DNA of 36,686 bases from DASRTE01 sp035316885 (GCA_035316885.1 DATHII010000007.1:1-36686); one strand, 5' to 3'; counted from the stretch's first letter, positions 23,715-31,752 are shown. Numbers and translations are program-made. Notes: generated by a model from the letters alone, not told the origin.

Positions 23715-23879
23715 ATGGGCGTCAGATGTGACAGCTGCGGGACCGCAGCACCCGGCGACGACGTACCGCTGGGATGGGTGAGCAGTGTCGAGGGCGGCCG
23801 TACCCTGCACTACTGCGACCGGTGCGCGCGCGAGAACCTCCGCGCGATCGAGGCGCGCCTCGACCCGGTGTGGTGGTGA
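23715..23879 (+). CDS. 54-residue Cys4 zinc-ribbon-like protein
   Basis: A small protein with two CX2C pairs, Cys5/Cys8 (CDSC) and Cys34/Cys37 (CDRC), spaced like a zinc ribbon, and an acidic/Trp end (LDPVWW). ATG 23715 has GGAAGGGGG just upstream. It follows the phosphodiesterase gene closely and probably shares its transcript. Function is unknown. Its last base is 14 nt from the stop of the convergent ABC1 kinase gene. Confidence 0.75.
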   Translation: MGVRCDSCGTAAPGDDVPLGWVSSVEGGRTLHYCDRCARENLRAIEARLDPVWW

Positions 23880-23893
23880 CACGGCGGAGGGGG

Positions 23894-25222
23894 TCAGGGT
23901 GAGGCGGCGGCGAAGCCGGGCAGCCAGCGATCGAGCTCGGCGCGGAACGGCGCCTCGCAGTCGAGCTGCGACAGCACACCCAGCCCGCCGATCCAGACCC
24001 GGTGGATGAGTAGGTAGGACGGCGGCAGGTTGAGTTTGAGCCCCACGGTGTAGCCGGGTCGCCGCGGGTCGTTGATGCGGGCGAACTGCTCGCGCATCCA
24101 CGGCCGGTTGAAGTGGAAGCGCTCGACAGCCGCCGGCTCGAGGAACGGCGCCATGTAGTCGTAGAGAGCCTCCGGCTCGATCCGGATGTGCGCCTTGACG
24201 AAGCCTTCGTCCCGCAGGCCTTCCAGCATCTCCTCGACCTGCCCGGTCAGCGCCCGCCGCATGAGCTCACCGATCGACCTGGGCAGACCCTCGGGCAGCC
24301 TGGCGACTGCGCCGTAGTCGAGGACGCCGAGCCGGCCGTCCGGCGTGACCCGGTAGTTGCCGGGGTGCGGATCCGCATGGAGCAGGCCGGCGCGGTGCGG
24401 TCCGGAGAACAGGAAGCGGACGTAGAGCAGGCCCACCCGGTCGCGTTCGGCCTTGGTGCCGGCGGCGATGACGTCGGACAGCGGCCGTCCCTCGAGCCAG
24501 TCGGAGACCAAGACGTGCTCGGTGCCGTGGACGAGATTCGGAACGGCGAACTCGGGGTCGTCGGCGAAGGCGAACGCGAAGCCGTCCTGGGCGTCGGCCT
24601 CCATCCGGTAGTCGAGCTCCTCGACCACCCGGTCCTTGAGCTCGTCCAGCAACGGCCGCATGTCGAGCCCGGGGACCATCACCCCGATCACCCGGCCCAG
24701 TCGGCTCACCTGGTTGAGGTCGGCCCGGAGTGCGTCGCCCGCGCCGGGGTACTGGATCTTTACGGCGACGTCGCGGCCGTCGCGCCAGACCGCCCGGTGC
24801 ACCTGGCCGATGGAGGCGGCCGCCGCAGGGACGTCGTCGAACTCGCGGAACCGCCGCCGCCAGTGCGACCCGAACTCCTGCCTGAGCACGCCGTGGACGA
24901 CTTTGGCCGGCATCGGCGGCGCCGCCTCCTGGAGCTTGGTGAGCGACGCGCGGTACGGCCCGGCGAGTTCCTCGGGCAGCGCTGCCTCGAAGATCGACAT
25001 CGCCTGCCCGAACTTCATCGCGCCGCCCTTGAGCTCGCCGAGCACCTTGAAGACCTGCTCGGCGGTGCGCTGCTGGACCTCCGCGGCGACGGCCTCGGCC
25101 GGACGCCCGCCGAGGCGCTTGCCGAGCCCGATCGTCGCCCGCCCGGCCATGCCGAGCGGGAGGGTGGCAAGTCGCGCGGTGCGCGTTACGGCCTTGCGCG
25201 GGAGGTCGCTCACGGACGTCAT
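23894..25222 (-). CDS. ABC1/UbiB-family atypical kinase
   Basis: A 442-residue member of the ABC1/ADCK/UbiB protein-kinase-like family. Signatures: the N-terminal KxGQ motif in GGAMKFGQAMS, the Ala-rich nucleotide loop VPAAAASIGQVHRAV with the following VAVKIQYPG lysine, EELDYRMEAD, the catalytic stretch LLHADPHPGNYRV and metal-binding DYG in GVLDYGAVAR. Family members influence quinone or lipid metabolism; this one corresponds to Rv3197, next to whiB7. ATG 25222 (MTSVSDLPRKAV) is chosen because the longer open frame upstream runs through the divergent cyclotransferase gene. No clear ribosome-binding site is seen. Confidence 0.9.
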   Translation of the reverse strand: MTSVSDLPRKAVTRTARLATLPLGMAGRATIGLGKRLGGRPAEAVAAEVQQRTAEQVFKVLGELKGGAMKFGQAMSIFEAALPEELAGPYRASLTKLQEAAPPMPAKVVHGVLRQEFGSHWRRRFREFDDVPAAAASIGQVHRAVWRDGRDVAVKIQYPGAGDALRADLNQVSRLGRVIGVMVPGLDMRPLLDELKDRVVEELDYRMEADAQDGFAFAFADDPEFAVPNLVHGTEHVLVSDWLEGRPLSDVIAAGTKAERDRVGLLYVRFLFSGPHRAGLLHADPHPGNYRVTPDGRLGVLDYGAVARLPEGLPRSIGELMRRALTGQVEEMLEGLRDEGFVKAHIRIEPEALYDYMAPFLEPAAVERFHFNRPWMREQFARINDPRRPGYTVGLKLNLPPSYLLIHRVWIGGLGVLSQLDCEAPFRAELDRWLPGFAAASP

Positions 25223-25255
25223 TGTCTCGTGCGGATGTCGCGCCCGCACGGCGGA

Positions 25256-25261
25256 TAACCT
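25256..25261 (+). promoter_or_regulatory. -10 hexamer of a leaderless gene (cyclotransferase)
   Basis: TAACCT, six nt before GTG 25268, in the short divergent gap with the ABC1 kinase gene. Confidence 0.5.
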
Positions 25262-25267
25262 GAGCCG

Positions 25268-26239
25268 GTGAAGCCGGCGGCCGTGGGCCTTGCGGCAGCA
25301 GTCGTATTGGGCGCCGCCGTCGCCGTCGTCGTCGGCACCGACCTGGTCGGTGACCGCGGCGGCGACGCGACGACCGATGGACGGAACGGGGATGCGACGG
25401 CGGACCCGGGCAGCGGGGCGACCATCGACGGCGGGCCGGTCTGCCCGGCGTTCGACCCGCCCGGGGTCCCCGGCGCCGGGCCGGCTGTCGTGCCCGAGTC
25501 GACCGGCTCCGGGCCGGCGGCCTACACCGTCGAGGTCGTCGACCGCACGCCCCACGACGAGACGGCCTTCACCCAGGGTCTGATCCACGCCGGCGGCCTG
25601 CTCTATGAGGGAACCGGGCTGTATGGCGAATCGCTGATCCGTCTCGTCGAGCCCGAAACCGGCGACGTGCTCGCCGAGGAAGCGGTCGACGAGTCCGAGT
25701 TCGGCGAAGGGGTGGCAGGCCATGCCGGCCGGCTCTACCAGCTCACCTGGCGGGAGGGACAGGTGCTCGTCCGTGACCGCTGCTCGCTGGCCGAGACCGG
25801 ACGGATGACCTACGAGGGCGAGGGCTGGGGCCTGACCGGGGACGGCTCGGTCCTGTGGCGCAGCGACGGCACCGACACGCTGTCCCTCCACGACCCCGAC
25901 GGCTTCGCGGTCACCGCGACCGTCGACGTGCGCGACCGCGGGGAGCCGGTGGCCAGGCTCAACGAACTCGAGCTGGTCGATGGTCAGATCCTCGCGAACG
26001 TCTGGCAGACGCCGTGGATCGCCCGCATCGATCCGGCGACGGGCGAGGTCACCGGGTGGATCGACGGGTCGCCCCTCGTGGAGGAGATCGGCTCGACCGA
26101 TCCCGAGGCGGTGTTGAACGGCATCGCCGTCGACGCCCGGGCCGGTCGCCTGTGGCTGACCGGCAAGCGCTGGCCGACGATGTTCGAGGTGCGGGTGCTG
26201 CCGGCGATGGGGCTACCGCCGCCGGGCGGCTTCGGCTGA
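25268..26239 (+). CDS. Glutaminyl-peptide cyclotransferase (glutamine cyclotransferase)
   Basis: A 323-residue exported or membrane-anchored enzyme that converts N-terminal glutamine to pyroglutamate. It begins with a signal/anchor helix (AAVGLAAAVVLGAAVAVVVG), a ~50-residue Gly/Asp/Pro-rich linker, then the five-bladed beta-propeller of the plant-type QC family: AFTQGLI, YEGTGLYGESLI, FGEGVAG, EGWGLT, LNELE, ANVWQTPWIARID, VLNGIA and TGKRWPTMFEV. A Cys at residue 59 (PVCPAF) is not in a lipobox. GTG 25268 follows TAACCT by six nt. The genes on either side do not suggest a substrate. Confidence 0.9.
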   Translation: MKPAAVGLAAAVVLGAAVAVVVGTDLVGDRGGDATTDGRNGDATADPGSGATIDGGPVCPAFDPPGVPGAGPAVVPESTGSGPAAYTVEVVDRTPHDETAFTQGLIHAGGLLYEGTGLYGESLIRLVEPETGDVLAEEAVDESEFGEGVAGHAGRLYQLTWREGQVLVRDRCSLAETGRMTYEGEGWGLTGDGSVLWRSDGTDTLSLHDPDGFAVTATVDVRDRGEPVARLNELELVDGQILANVWQTPWIARIDPATGEVTGWIDGSPLVEEIGSTDPEAVLNGIAVDARAGRLWLTGKRWPTMFEVRVLPAMGLPPPGGFG

Positions 26240-26264
26240 CCTCGGTCCCCGGGTCGCCGCCGCG

Positions 26265-27266
26265 TCACGCCGGCCAGGTGCAGCCGCACGCCGGGTGCGG
26301 GTGCCAGCTGCGGCGACGCGGCATGCCGTCGGGCAGCCGGATCTCGACCGTGCCGTCCACCGTCGTGGGCACGAAGCCGTCGACGTGTGCGAGCGCCTGC
26401 TGAGCGGCCAGCGTGGCGACCAGGCTCGCGAGCGTCACGTCGCAGGCTGCCGCGGCGGGTGGGTCGCGCTCGACCTGCGCCAGGACGCGGGGCCACGCAG
26501 GGTCGCGATCTGTCCGGTGCAGGTCGTGGCAGCGCAGGCACGATGTCTGTCCGGGGATGACCAGTGGTCCGACGACCCCGGACGTCTCGACGACGCGTGC
26601 AATCAGGTGCGTGGCCCCGGCGCGGACGAGGCGGTCAGCGTCGTCGCGGCCGGCGCCACGGCCGGGTGCGAGCACCACGAGGGCGGGCGCCTGGTCACAG
26701 TCGTCGCGACCGGAGAGCGCGGCCTCGAGTGCGAGGCCACGAGGACGTCCGACGTCGTGCGCAGCGAGGCCGCCCGGCGCGACGTCCGCCGCGCTCACCC
26801 GGGCTGGATCGTCCACGCTGACACGACCGACGCCGGCGGCGCAGAGTAACCGCGCGAGAGTGGCGCCGACGCGACCTGCGCCGCGGACCTCGACATGGAT
26901 CCGGCGGCGGGCGTCGAGGGTGGCCGTCCCCCCGTCAGCGGACCCGGTCAGCAGGCCGAGACTGGCCCGGTCGGGAGCCAGCGCGTCGCCAGGATCGGCC
27001 GGGGTTGCATGGTCGCCGTCGACGAGCACCCCGGCCGTGCGCAGGACGTCGACGAGTCGATCGGCCATGGCGGCGTCGCCGCCGGCCCGCGTGGCGGTGT
27101 CGCGGAGCGCACGCTCGTCGCGGACGCCGTCGATGGAGCGGAGCAGGACGGTCTCGACCTGCCCGAGGCCGCCGATGACGACCGCCCGGGCGGGATCGAG
27201 GCCGAACTGGACGGTGGCAGGGCCACGCCAGGCCCGGGTGAGCGCGGGATTGACCAGCGGGCGCAC
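26265..27266 (-). CDS. E1-like (ThiF/TOMM leader-binding type) protein
   Basis: A 333-residue protein with an N-terminal winged-helix/PqqD-like segment (GGLGQVETVLLRSIDGVRDE RALRDTA), which in related proteins binds leader peptides, followed by a degenerate E1/ThiF Rossmann domain (VRGAGRVGATLARLLCAAGV). Zinc-type cysteines are CLRC in the middle and CGC near the end (PHPACGCTW). It is the Rv3196-like member of this actinobacterial neighbourhood. ATP-binding features seem weak (GAGRVG instead of GxGGxG and no clear catalytic Arg/Asp), so it may bind rather than activate a peptide. GTG 27266 has GGGAGG 7 nt upstream. No YcaO cyclodehydratase or precursor peptide is present in the window. Confidence 0.75.
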   Translation of the reverse strand: MRPLVNPALTRAWRGPATVQFGLDPARAVVIGGLGQVETVLLRSIDGVRDERALRDTATRAGGDAAMADRLVDVLRTAGVLVDGDHATPADPGDALAPDRASLGLLTGSADGGTATLDARRRIHVEVRGAGRVGATLARLLCAAGVGRVSVDDPARVSAADVAPGGLAAHDVGRPRGLALEAALSGRDDCDQAPALVVLAPGRGAGRDDADRLVRAGATHLIARVVETSGVVGPLVIPGQTSCLRCHDLHRTDRDPAWPRVLAQVERDPPAAAACDVTLASLVATLAAQQALAHVDGFVPTTVDGTVEIRLPDGMPRRRSWHPHPACGCTWPA

Positions 27267-27362
27267 GGCTGACCTCCCCACAGACGATGCGTACCGGACG
27301 CATCCTGCCCGGCGGCCGCCCCTGTCTGTGCCCGCCGTCCACAGGCGCGCCCCGACGTGGTG

Positions 27363-27393
27363 AGGGGCGGTCACCCGCGAGGGCGCCGCCCCT
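27363..27393 (-). terminator. Hairpin downstream of DUF5679 gene
   Basis: GGGGCGG / CCGCCCC, 7-8 bp stem with a ~15-nt loop, 23 nt after the minus-strand DUF5679 stop. No T tract. Confidence 0.4.
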
Positions 27394-27415
27394 TCACCAG
27401 CGAACCGCTGGAGCC

Positions 27416-27586
27416 TCAGGCCTTGCCGAGGATTCGGTTGAGGTTGGTCGAACAGACCGGGCACACGGCCTTCGCCATGCGGGTGCCCTTGTCGTTGACC
27501 ACGACGTAGCCGGTCGCCTCGCGCTTGGCCTTGCACTTCACGCAGTAGAACTCGCCCGAGTAGGTCTCGGTGTCGGTCTCAGCCAT
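27416..27586 (-). CDS. DUF5679 small zinc-ribbon protein
   Basis: A 56-residue protein with Cys15/Cys18 (CVKC) and Cys42/Cys45 (CPVC) and the conserved core YCVKCKAKREATGYVVVN, then GTRMAKAVCPVC and NRILGKA. This matches DUF5679, a widespread actinobacterial zinc-ribbon family of unknown function, possibly ribosome- or nucleic-acid-associated. ATG 27586 is preceded by GGAGG at 7 nt. TAGGGT about 70 nt upstream on the minus strand is a possible -10 element. Confidence 0.9.
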   Translation of the reverse strand: MAETDTETYSGEFYCVKCKAKREATGYVVVNDKGTRMAKAVCPVCSTNLNRILGKA

Positions 27587-27940
27587 CGTGGCCTCCTGTC
27601 TTGTGGTGCTGTCGGGAGCGGGTGCCGGGTCTCGGCTGTTGCCCGCTCGCGTCGGGCGCCACCCTACGGCAGCGTTACGGGCGGGCTCGGGCGGACCCTG
27701 CAGCCAGGTGCTTGGGCTAGTCCGGACGAATCACCCGATACACACGGCCGGCCGTCCGGCTGCCCCGACTGCAGGGTGTCGGAGCGGCCGTCCGGCCGGC
27801 ATCGCGGCGGGTTCCCCCGGCCCGGTCGTCGCGGCCCGCACGCCTTCCCCGTGCATGCGACCGGCCGTCGTGACGAGGGGCCCGTCGCAGGCGACCGTAG
27901 GGCCGGTGCGGTGGCCGGGTCAACGGGACAGCGCCCAACC

Positions 27941-28092
27941 CTGTCCACGCCCTGTGGAAAACCCTGTGGAAGACCTGTGCATCGACCCCGGTAGAGCTGT
28001 GGACCAGCGGTGGGTACGGCTGTTGACGGCCGGCGGACTGGGCGTGGGCCGTGCCGCTGGCCTGGGCGGACGCTGTCCACGTGGTGTGGACG
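27941..28092. promoter_or_regulatory. Cluster of six TGTGGA / TCCACA (DnaA-box-like) sites
   Basis: TGTCCACG (27942), TGTGGAAA (27953), TGTGGAAG (27965), TGTGGACC (27998), TGTCCACG (28074) and TGTGGACG (28085). The last resembles the actinobacterial DnaA box TGTGGACAA at 8 of 9 positions. The final two form an inverted repeat GTCCAC-GTGGT-GTGGAC. Confidence 0.45.
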
Positions 28093-28106
28093 AGAAGTTT
28101 CTCGTC
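28089..28106. promoter_or_regulatory. Operator-like palindrome upstream of the metalloprotease gene
   Basis: GACGAGAA-GT-TTCTCGTC, 8-bp perfect arms. It covers the place of the -35 element relative to TAGCGT at 28119, where a bound repressor would block transcription. Confidence 0.45.
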
Positions 28107-28118
28107 GGTGCCGGCAGG

Positions 28119-28124
28119 TAGCGT
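28119..28124 (+). promoter_or_regulatory. -10 hexamer of a leaderless gene (metalloprotease)
   Basis: TAGCGT, six nt before ATG 28131. Confidence 0.5.
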
Positions 28125-28130
28125 GCCGCC

Positions 28131-28646
28131 ATGGACGAGCCTGTGGTCGAGGTGCGCCGGTCGCAGCGTCGGCGGCGGACCGTGACGGCCTACCGCGAAG
28201 GCGGCCGGGTCGTGGTGTGCGTGCCGGCCAGGTTCAGCAAGGCCGAGGAGAAGCGCTGGGTCGACACGATGCTCCAGCGCCTCGCCGCCCAGGAGCGTCG
28301 TCGCACGCCCAGCGACACCCGCCTGCTGGCCCGGTCGCGCGACTTGTCCCGCCAACACCTCGATGGCCGGGCCGAGCCCGCCTCCGTACGCTGGTCCGTC
28401 GCTCAGCAGTCGCGGTGGGGGTCGTGCACGCCGGCCGACGCCTCGATTCGGGTCTCCGACCGCCTCAAGGGCGTCCCCGGCTGGGTGCTCGACTACGTGC
28501 TGGTCCACGAGTTGGTCCACCTGCTCGTCGTCGACCACGGGCCCGCGTTCTGGGCGCTGGTCGACCGGTATCCGCGTGCCGAGCGCGCCCGGGGCTTCCT
28601 CGACGGGCTCAGTCACGCCGCGGGGCAGCCCGCGGGCGATCTCTAG
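28131..28646 (+). CDS. YgjP-like (DUF45/SprT-type) metallopeptidase
   Basis: A 171-residue zincin. His126-Glu127-Leu-Val-His130 (HELVH) and a nearby HGPAFW give the metal site, preceded by the family stretch QSRWGSCTPADASIRVS. The N-terminus is basic (VRRSQRRRRTVTAYREGGRV VV), and there is no signal peptide, so it acts in the cytoplasm. YgjP/DUF45 proteins are often associated with restriction systems or protein-DNA adduct proteolysis, but here no such partner is adjacent. ATG 28131 follows TAGCGT by six nt. Its TAG stop shares the CTAG at 28643-28646 with the stop of the convergent Nudix gene. Confidence 0.88.
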   Translation: MDEPVVEVRRSQRRRRTVTAYREGGRVVVCVPARFSKAEEKRWVDTMLQRLAAQERRRTPSDTRLLARSRDLSRQHLDGRAEPASVRWSVAQQSRWGSCTPADASIRVSDRLKGVPGWVLDYVLVHELVHLLVVDHGPAFWALVDRYPRAERARGFLDGLSHAAGQPAGDL

Positions 28647-29182
28647 GAGAACGCGCCCGAACGGGCGGCGGCGACCAACGGTCCGACGTCCGATGGTTCG
28701 GGCAGGCGCTCACAGCTGAACCAGGCGACATCGAGCGTCTCCTCAGTGCACCGGGGGACCGCTCCCGTGGGCGCGATCGCCAGGTACTGCACGTCGAGGT
28801 GATGATCGACGATTCCAGGACGGCACGGCGCGCCGTGCCGGTCCAGGCGCACCGGAGCGGCCGACAGGTCGAGTTCCTCGATGCCGCTCTCCTCGGTCGC
28901 CTCCCGCAGCGCGGCCGCGGCGAGTGTCGGGTCGCCGGGCTCGCAGTGCCCACCCGCCTGCAGCCACATCCCGGCCTTGGCGTGCAGCACCAGTAGTACC
29001 TCGTCGCGTCCGGCGGACATGATCAGCGCACGCGCCGTGACGTGCGCAGGTGCGCAACTTCGCCAGAGGCCGTCGGCGTGCATGGCCAGGTGCTCGATGA
29101 AGTCGCGGCGTAACGCGTCTTGGGCTGCGTCCGGCGACTGCCAGGCCCGGAGCGTGCGGACGGCGTCGGCGTGCAGGCTCAC
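28643..29182 (-). CDS. Nudix hydrolase
   Basis: A 179-residue protein with a Nudix box AGGHCEPGDPTLAAAALREA TEESGI, giving the G..E..REATEESG metal site, preceded by a helical N-terminal segment and the strand ALIMSAGRDEVLLVLHAKAG MWLQ. Substrate unknown; such proteins hydrolyse nucleoside diphosphate derivatives. Start GTG 29182 overlaps the stop of the DUF2342 gene by four bases (GTGA), so the two are translationally coupled. A later ATG (29083) gives a shorter product lacking the N-terminal helices and is less likely. Confidence 0.88.
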   Translation of the reverse strand: MSLHADAVRTLRAWQSPDAAQDALRRDFIEHLAMHADGLWRSCAPAHVTARALIMSAGRDEVLLVLHAKAGMWLQAGGHCEPGDPTLAAAALREATEESGIEELDLSAAPVRLDRHGAPCRPGIVDHHLDVQYLAIAPTGAVPRCTEETLDVAWFSCERLPEPSDVGPLVAAARSGAFS

Positions 29183-30561
29183 CCGGGTGGGGTGTCGCCG
29201 GGCGCCGGGCCCTGATCGCCCTCGTCCTGAGCGTCGTCCAGAGCGGAGACGTCGAGCTCGTCGCGCGCGAGGAAGGCCGCGGGGTCGACCAGGTCGTCGG
29301 TCGTCGGCACCAGGTCGGGATGCGCCCACACCGCGTCGCGGCCGTCGACGCCGCGCGCTTCGCGGACCGCCGTCCAGAACGCCGACGCCTCCCGCAGCCG
29401 TCGCGGGCGCAACTCGAGCCCGACGAGCGTCGCGAACGTCTGTTCGGCCGGCCCTCCGGTGGCGCGCCGGCGGCGCACCATCTCGCGCAGGGATGGTGCC
29501 GACGGGAGCCGACCCTCGGTCGCCTGGGTGACGACGTCGTCGATCCAGCCCTCGACCAACGCCAATGCAAGCTCCAGCCGCTCGAGCGCGGCCTTCTGCT
29601 CGGGCGTGGTCGGCAGGTCGAACAGGCCACCTTCCATGGCCTCCTGGATGGCTTCCGGGCGCTGCGGGTCGATGTCGCGCAGGGTCGACTCGATCCGGTC
29701 GGTGTCGACGGAGACGTTGCGCGCGTACTCCTCGACCAGCGAGAGCAGGTGGGACCGCAGCCACGTGGCGTGCGCGAACAGCCGCAGATGGGCGGCCTCG
29801 CGCAGGGCGAGATAGAGGGTGACGTCGCGCTCGTCCAGGCCGAGGCCCTCACCGAACGCCCGGACGTTGGCAGGAAGCAGGGCGGGGTGGCCCTCGGCGA
29901 GCGGGAGACCGACGTCGGCGGAGCCCACGACCTCACCGGCGAGCTTGCCGATGCCCTGGCCGACCTGGGCACCCCACATCGAGACGCCGACCTGCTGCAT
30001 CATCCCGACGAGAGGGCCCGCCGCCTGGGCCATCTCGGCAGGCAGTGCACTGCCCATCGCTTCGGAGACCCGCGCGGCGACCGGCTCGACCAGGCCGCGC
30101 CACGCGGCCTGGGTGCCCTCGACCCACTCGGCCCGGCTCCACGTGCGTGGCGACCCACCGGTCGCGGGGAACGACGTCGCGTCGTCGAGCCAGGTGTCGG
30201 CCAGCCGGAAGGCGTCCTCGACGGTGCGGCGTTCGACGCCGCTCACCGACCGGTCGCCCGCGGCCGCGACGACCTGCCGCGCCGACTGGTTGGCCAGGTC
30301 CCAGTTGACCGGGCCGCCCTTCCAGGACAGCATCTTGCCGAGCTGTTGCAGCATGGCTCCGAGGTCGGGCGCGCCCGACCCTCCGGCACCCAGAGCGCCG
30401 AACAGTTGCGCGAACGGATCGCCCGGTTCGCCTGCGGCGGGAACCGGCGGCTCGTCGCTGCCGGATCGCTGGGCCGGGAGGCCCTCGCCGTCGTCCTTCG
30501 GTGCATCGCCGGAGTCGTCGGGGTCGTCGCCGGGATGGAAGCCGAACGGGACATCGCTCAT
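29179..30561 (-). CDS. DUF2342 zincin-like (putative zinc-dependent metalloprotease)
   Basis: A 460-residue cytoplasmic protein. The first ~45 residues are acidic and Pro/Gly-rich (FGFHPGDDPDDSGDAPK), followed by FAQLFGALGAG and helical regions, GPLVGMMQQVGVSMWGAQVG QG, and the signature LREAAHLRLFAHATWLRSHL, in which a modified zincin motif (E-A-A-H..H) is recognised in the family. This is the Rv3195-like member. Proteolysis is inferred from family annotation and has not been shown here. ATG 30561 gives the expected MSDVPFGF start; the open frame continues upstream only as a shadow of the genes on the other strand. It is coupled to the Nudix gene. Confidence 0.88.
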   Translation of the reverse strand: MSDVPFGFHPGDDPDDSGDAPKDDGEGLPAQRSGSDEPPVPAAGEPGDPFAQLFGALGAGGSGAPDLGAMLQQLGKMLSWKGGPVNWDLANQSARQVVAAAGDRSVSGVERRTVEDAFRLADTWLDDATSFPATGGSPRTWSRAEWVEGTQAAWRGLVEPVAARVSEAMGSALPAEMAQAAGPLVGMMQQVGVSMWGAQVGQGIGKLAGEVVGSADVGLPLAEGHPALLPANVRAFGEGLGLDERDVTLYLALREAAHLRLFAHATWLRSHLLSLVEEYARNVSVDTDRIESTLRDIDPQRPEAIQEAMEGGLFDLPTTPEQKAALERLELALALVEGWIDDVVTQATEGRLPSAPSLREMVRRRRATGGPAEQTFATLVGLELRPRRLREASAFWTAVREARGVDGRDAVWAHPDLVPTTDDLVDPAAFLARDELDVSALDDAQDEGDQGPAPGDTPPG

Positions 30562-30636
30562 CGGGCGACCTCGGGCAGGATGGGAAGCGGTGCGGAGCGC
30601 CTCATGTGCTCCACGGTAGTCGCAGGAGGAAGCGTC

Positions 30637-31734
30637 GTGGGCAGGCGGCCGGGAGGGGTTCGCGCTCGGCGCAACGGGTCGTCCGGTCTCGTGGTTTGCG
30701 TCGTCGGCGCTGCCTCTGGAGCCGGTCGGGCACTTGTCGCGCGGCTCGCCCGCCGGAACGACCTGCGCCGGGTCGTGGCGGTCGACGCCGTACGCGGCGA
30801 CGTCGACGGCGTCACCTGGCGGGTCCTCGACGTCACCGATCCGGCGCTGGTGTCCCGGCTGACCGGCTGCGACGTCGTGGTCCACGCGGCTCTCGACCTC
30901 GGCGTCACCGACGACATCGCCGCCCGGTCGCGGCACAACCTGCGCGTCACGCAGACGGTGCTCACCGCGTCGGCTGCCGCGGGCGTCCGTCGCGTCGTCG
31001 TCGTCACGAGCGCGATGGTGTACGGCGCCCTGCCCGACAACCCGGTGCCGATGCGCGAGGACGCACCGCTGCGTGCTACCGCCGACGGGGCGCTCATCAG
31101 CGACCTGCTCGACGTCGAGGCGCTGTGCGTACGGTCGCCGCGGTCGCACCCGGGGACGGCGGTAACGGTCGTGCGGCCCGCGGCGATGGCCGGACCCGGC
31201 GTCGACACCGTCCTGACCCGTCACTTCGAGTCGCCCCGCCTGCTGGTCGTCCGTGGGAGCACCCCCGCGTGGCAGTTCTGCCATCTCGACGACCTCGCGG
31301 CGGCGCTGGAGACCGTCGTGCTCGGCGGGCTGGACGGTCCGCTCACTGTCGGCTGCGACGGGTGGCTCAGCCGCGCAGAGGTCGAGGCGCTGTCCGGGAA
31401 GGCCGGCATCGAGCTGCCGGCGTCGTTCGCGTTCGGGACGGCCGAGCGGCTGCACCGGCTCGGTGTCACGCCGGCGCCCGCCAGCGAGCTCCACTACGTC
31501 ACCCATCCGTGGGTCGTGTCGTCCGAGCGCTTGCGAGCTGCCGGGTGGCGTCCATCGTTCGACAACGCGATGGCCCTGGAGGTCGTGCTCGACGAGGTCA
31601 GCGGGCGGCACGCGGTCGCGTCGCGCCGGTTCGGCCGGCGGGAGACCGCGACGCTGGGGGCGGCCGGGGCCACTGTCGCGGTGCTCGGTACGGCCGCGGT
31701 CGTACGCCGGGCCCGCCGCCGGCGCCGTTCCTGA
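30637..31734 (+). CDS. NAD-dependent epimerase/SDR-type protein
   Basis: A 365-residue extended-SDR-like protein. A nucleotide loop GAASGAGRALVARLARR follows the first strand (VVCVVG), then DVTDPALVSRLTGCDVVVHA and VVVTSAMVYGALPDNP. The YxxxK catalytic motif is not clearly present (the region after SAMVYG lacks it), so catalysis is doubtful. The end is a hydrophobic stretch (TLGAAGATVAVLGTAAVV) followed by RRARRRRRS, which looks like a C-terminal membrane anchor. GTG 30637 has AGGAGG 7 nt upstream; ATG 30604 is in frame but has no such site. It diverges from the DUF2342 gene. Confidence 0.8.
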   Translation: MGRRPGGVRARRNGSSGLVVCVVGAASGAGRALVARLARRNDLRRVVAVDAVRGDVDGVTWRVLDVTDPALVSRLTGCDVVVHAALDLGVTDDIAARSRHNLRVTQTVLTASAAAGVRRVVVVTSAMVYGALPDNPVPMREDAPLRATADGALISDLLDVEALCVRSPRSHPGTAVTVVRPAAMAGPGVDTVLTRHFESPRLLVVRGSTPAWQFCHLDDLAAALETVVLGGLDGPLTVGCDGWLSRAEVEALSGKAGIELPASFAFGTAERLHRLGVTPAPASELHYVTHPWVVSSERLRAAGWRPSFDNAMALEVVLDEVSGRHAVASRRFGRRETATLGAAGATVAVLGTAAVVRRARRRRRS

Positions 31735-31752
31735 ACGCTGGACGTCAGGCGG

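Larger units (their letters stand above)
27587..28130. other. Divergent intergenic region without a convincing gene
   Basis: About 540 bp between DUF5679 (-) and the metalloprotease gene (+). The open frames crossing it are Pro/Arg-rich, lack ribosome-binding sites and read through neighbouring genes. It holds GC-rich direct repeats of CGGCCGTCCGG (near 27752 and 27786), a TGTGGA/TCCACA cluster and, at the right end, a palindrome plus -10 element. Confidence 0.6.

Noticed and set aside
27664..28616. Minus-strand open frames in and beyond the 27587-28130 gap
   Set aside because: They run antisense through the metalloprotease gene, are Arg/Pro-rich and have no ribosome-binding site.
29320..30636. 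Long plus-strand open frame preceding the SDR gene
   Set aside because: It is antisense to the DUF2342 gene, low-complexity Arg/Gly/Asp composition, and the SDR gene has a good ribosome-binding site at 30629.
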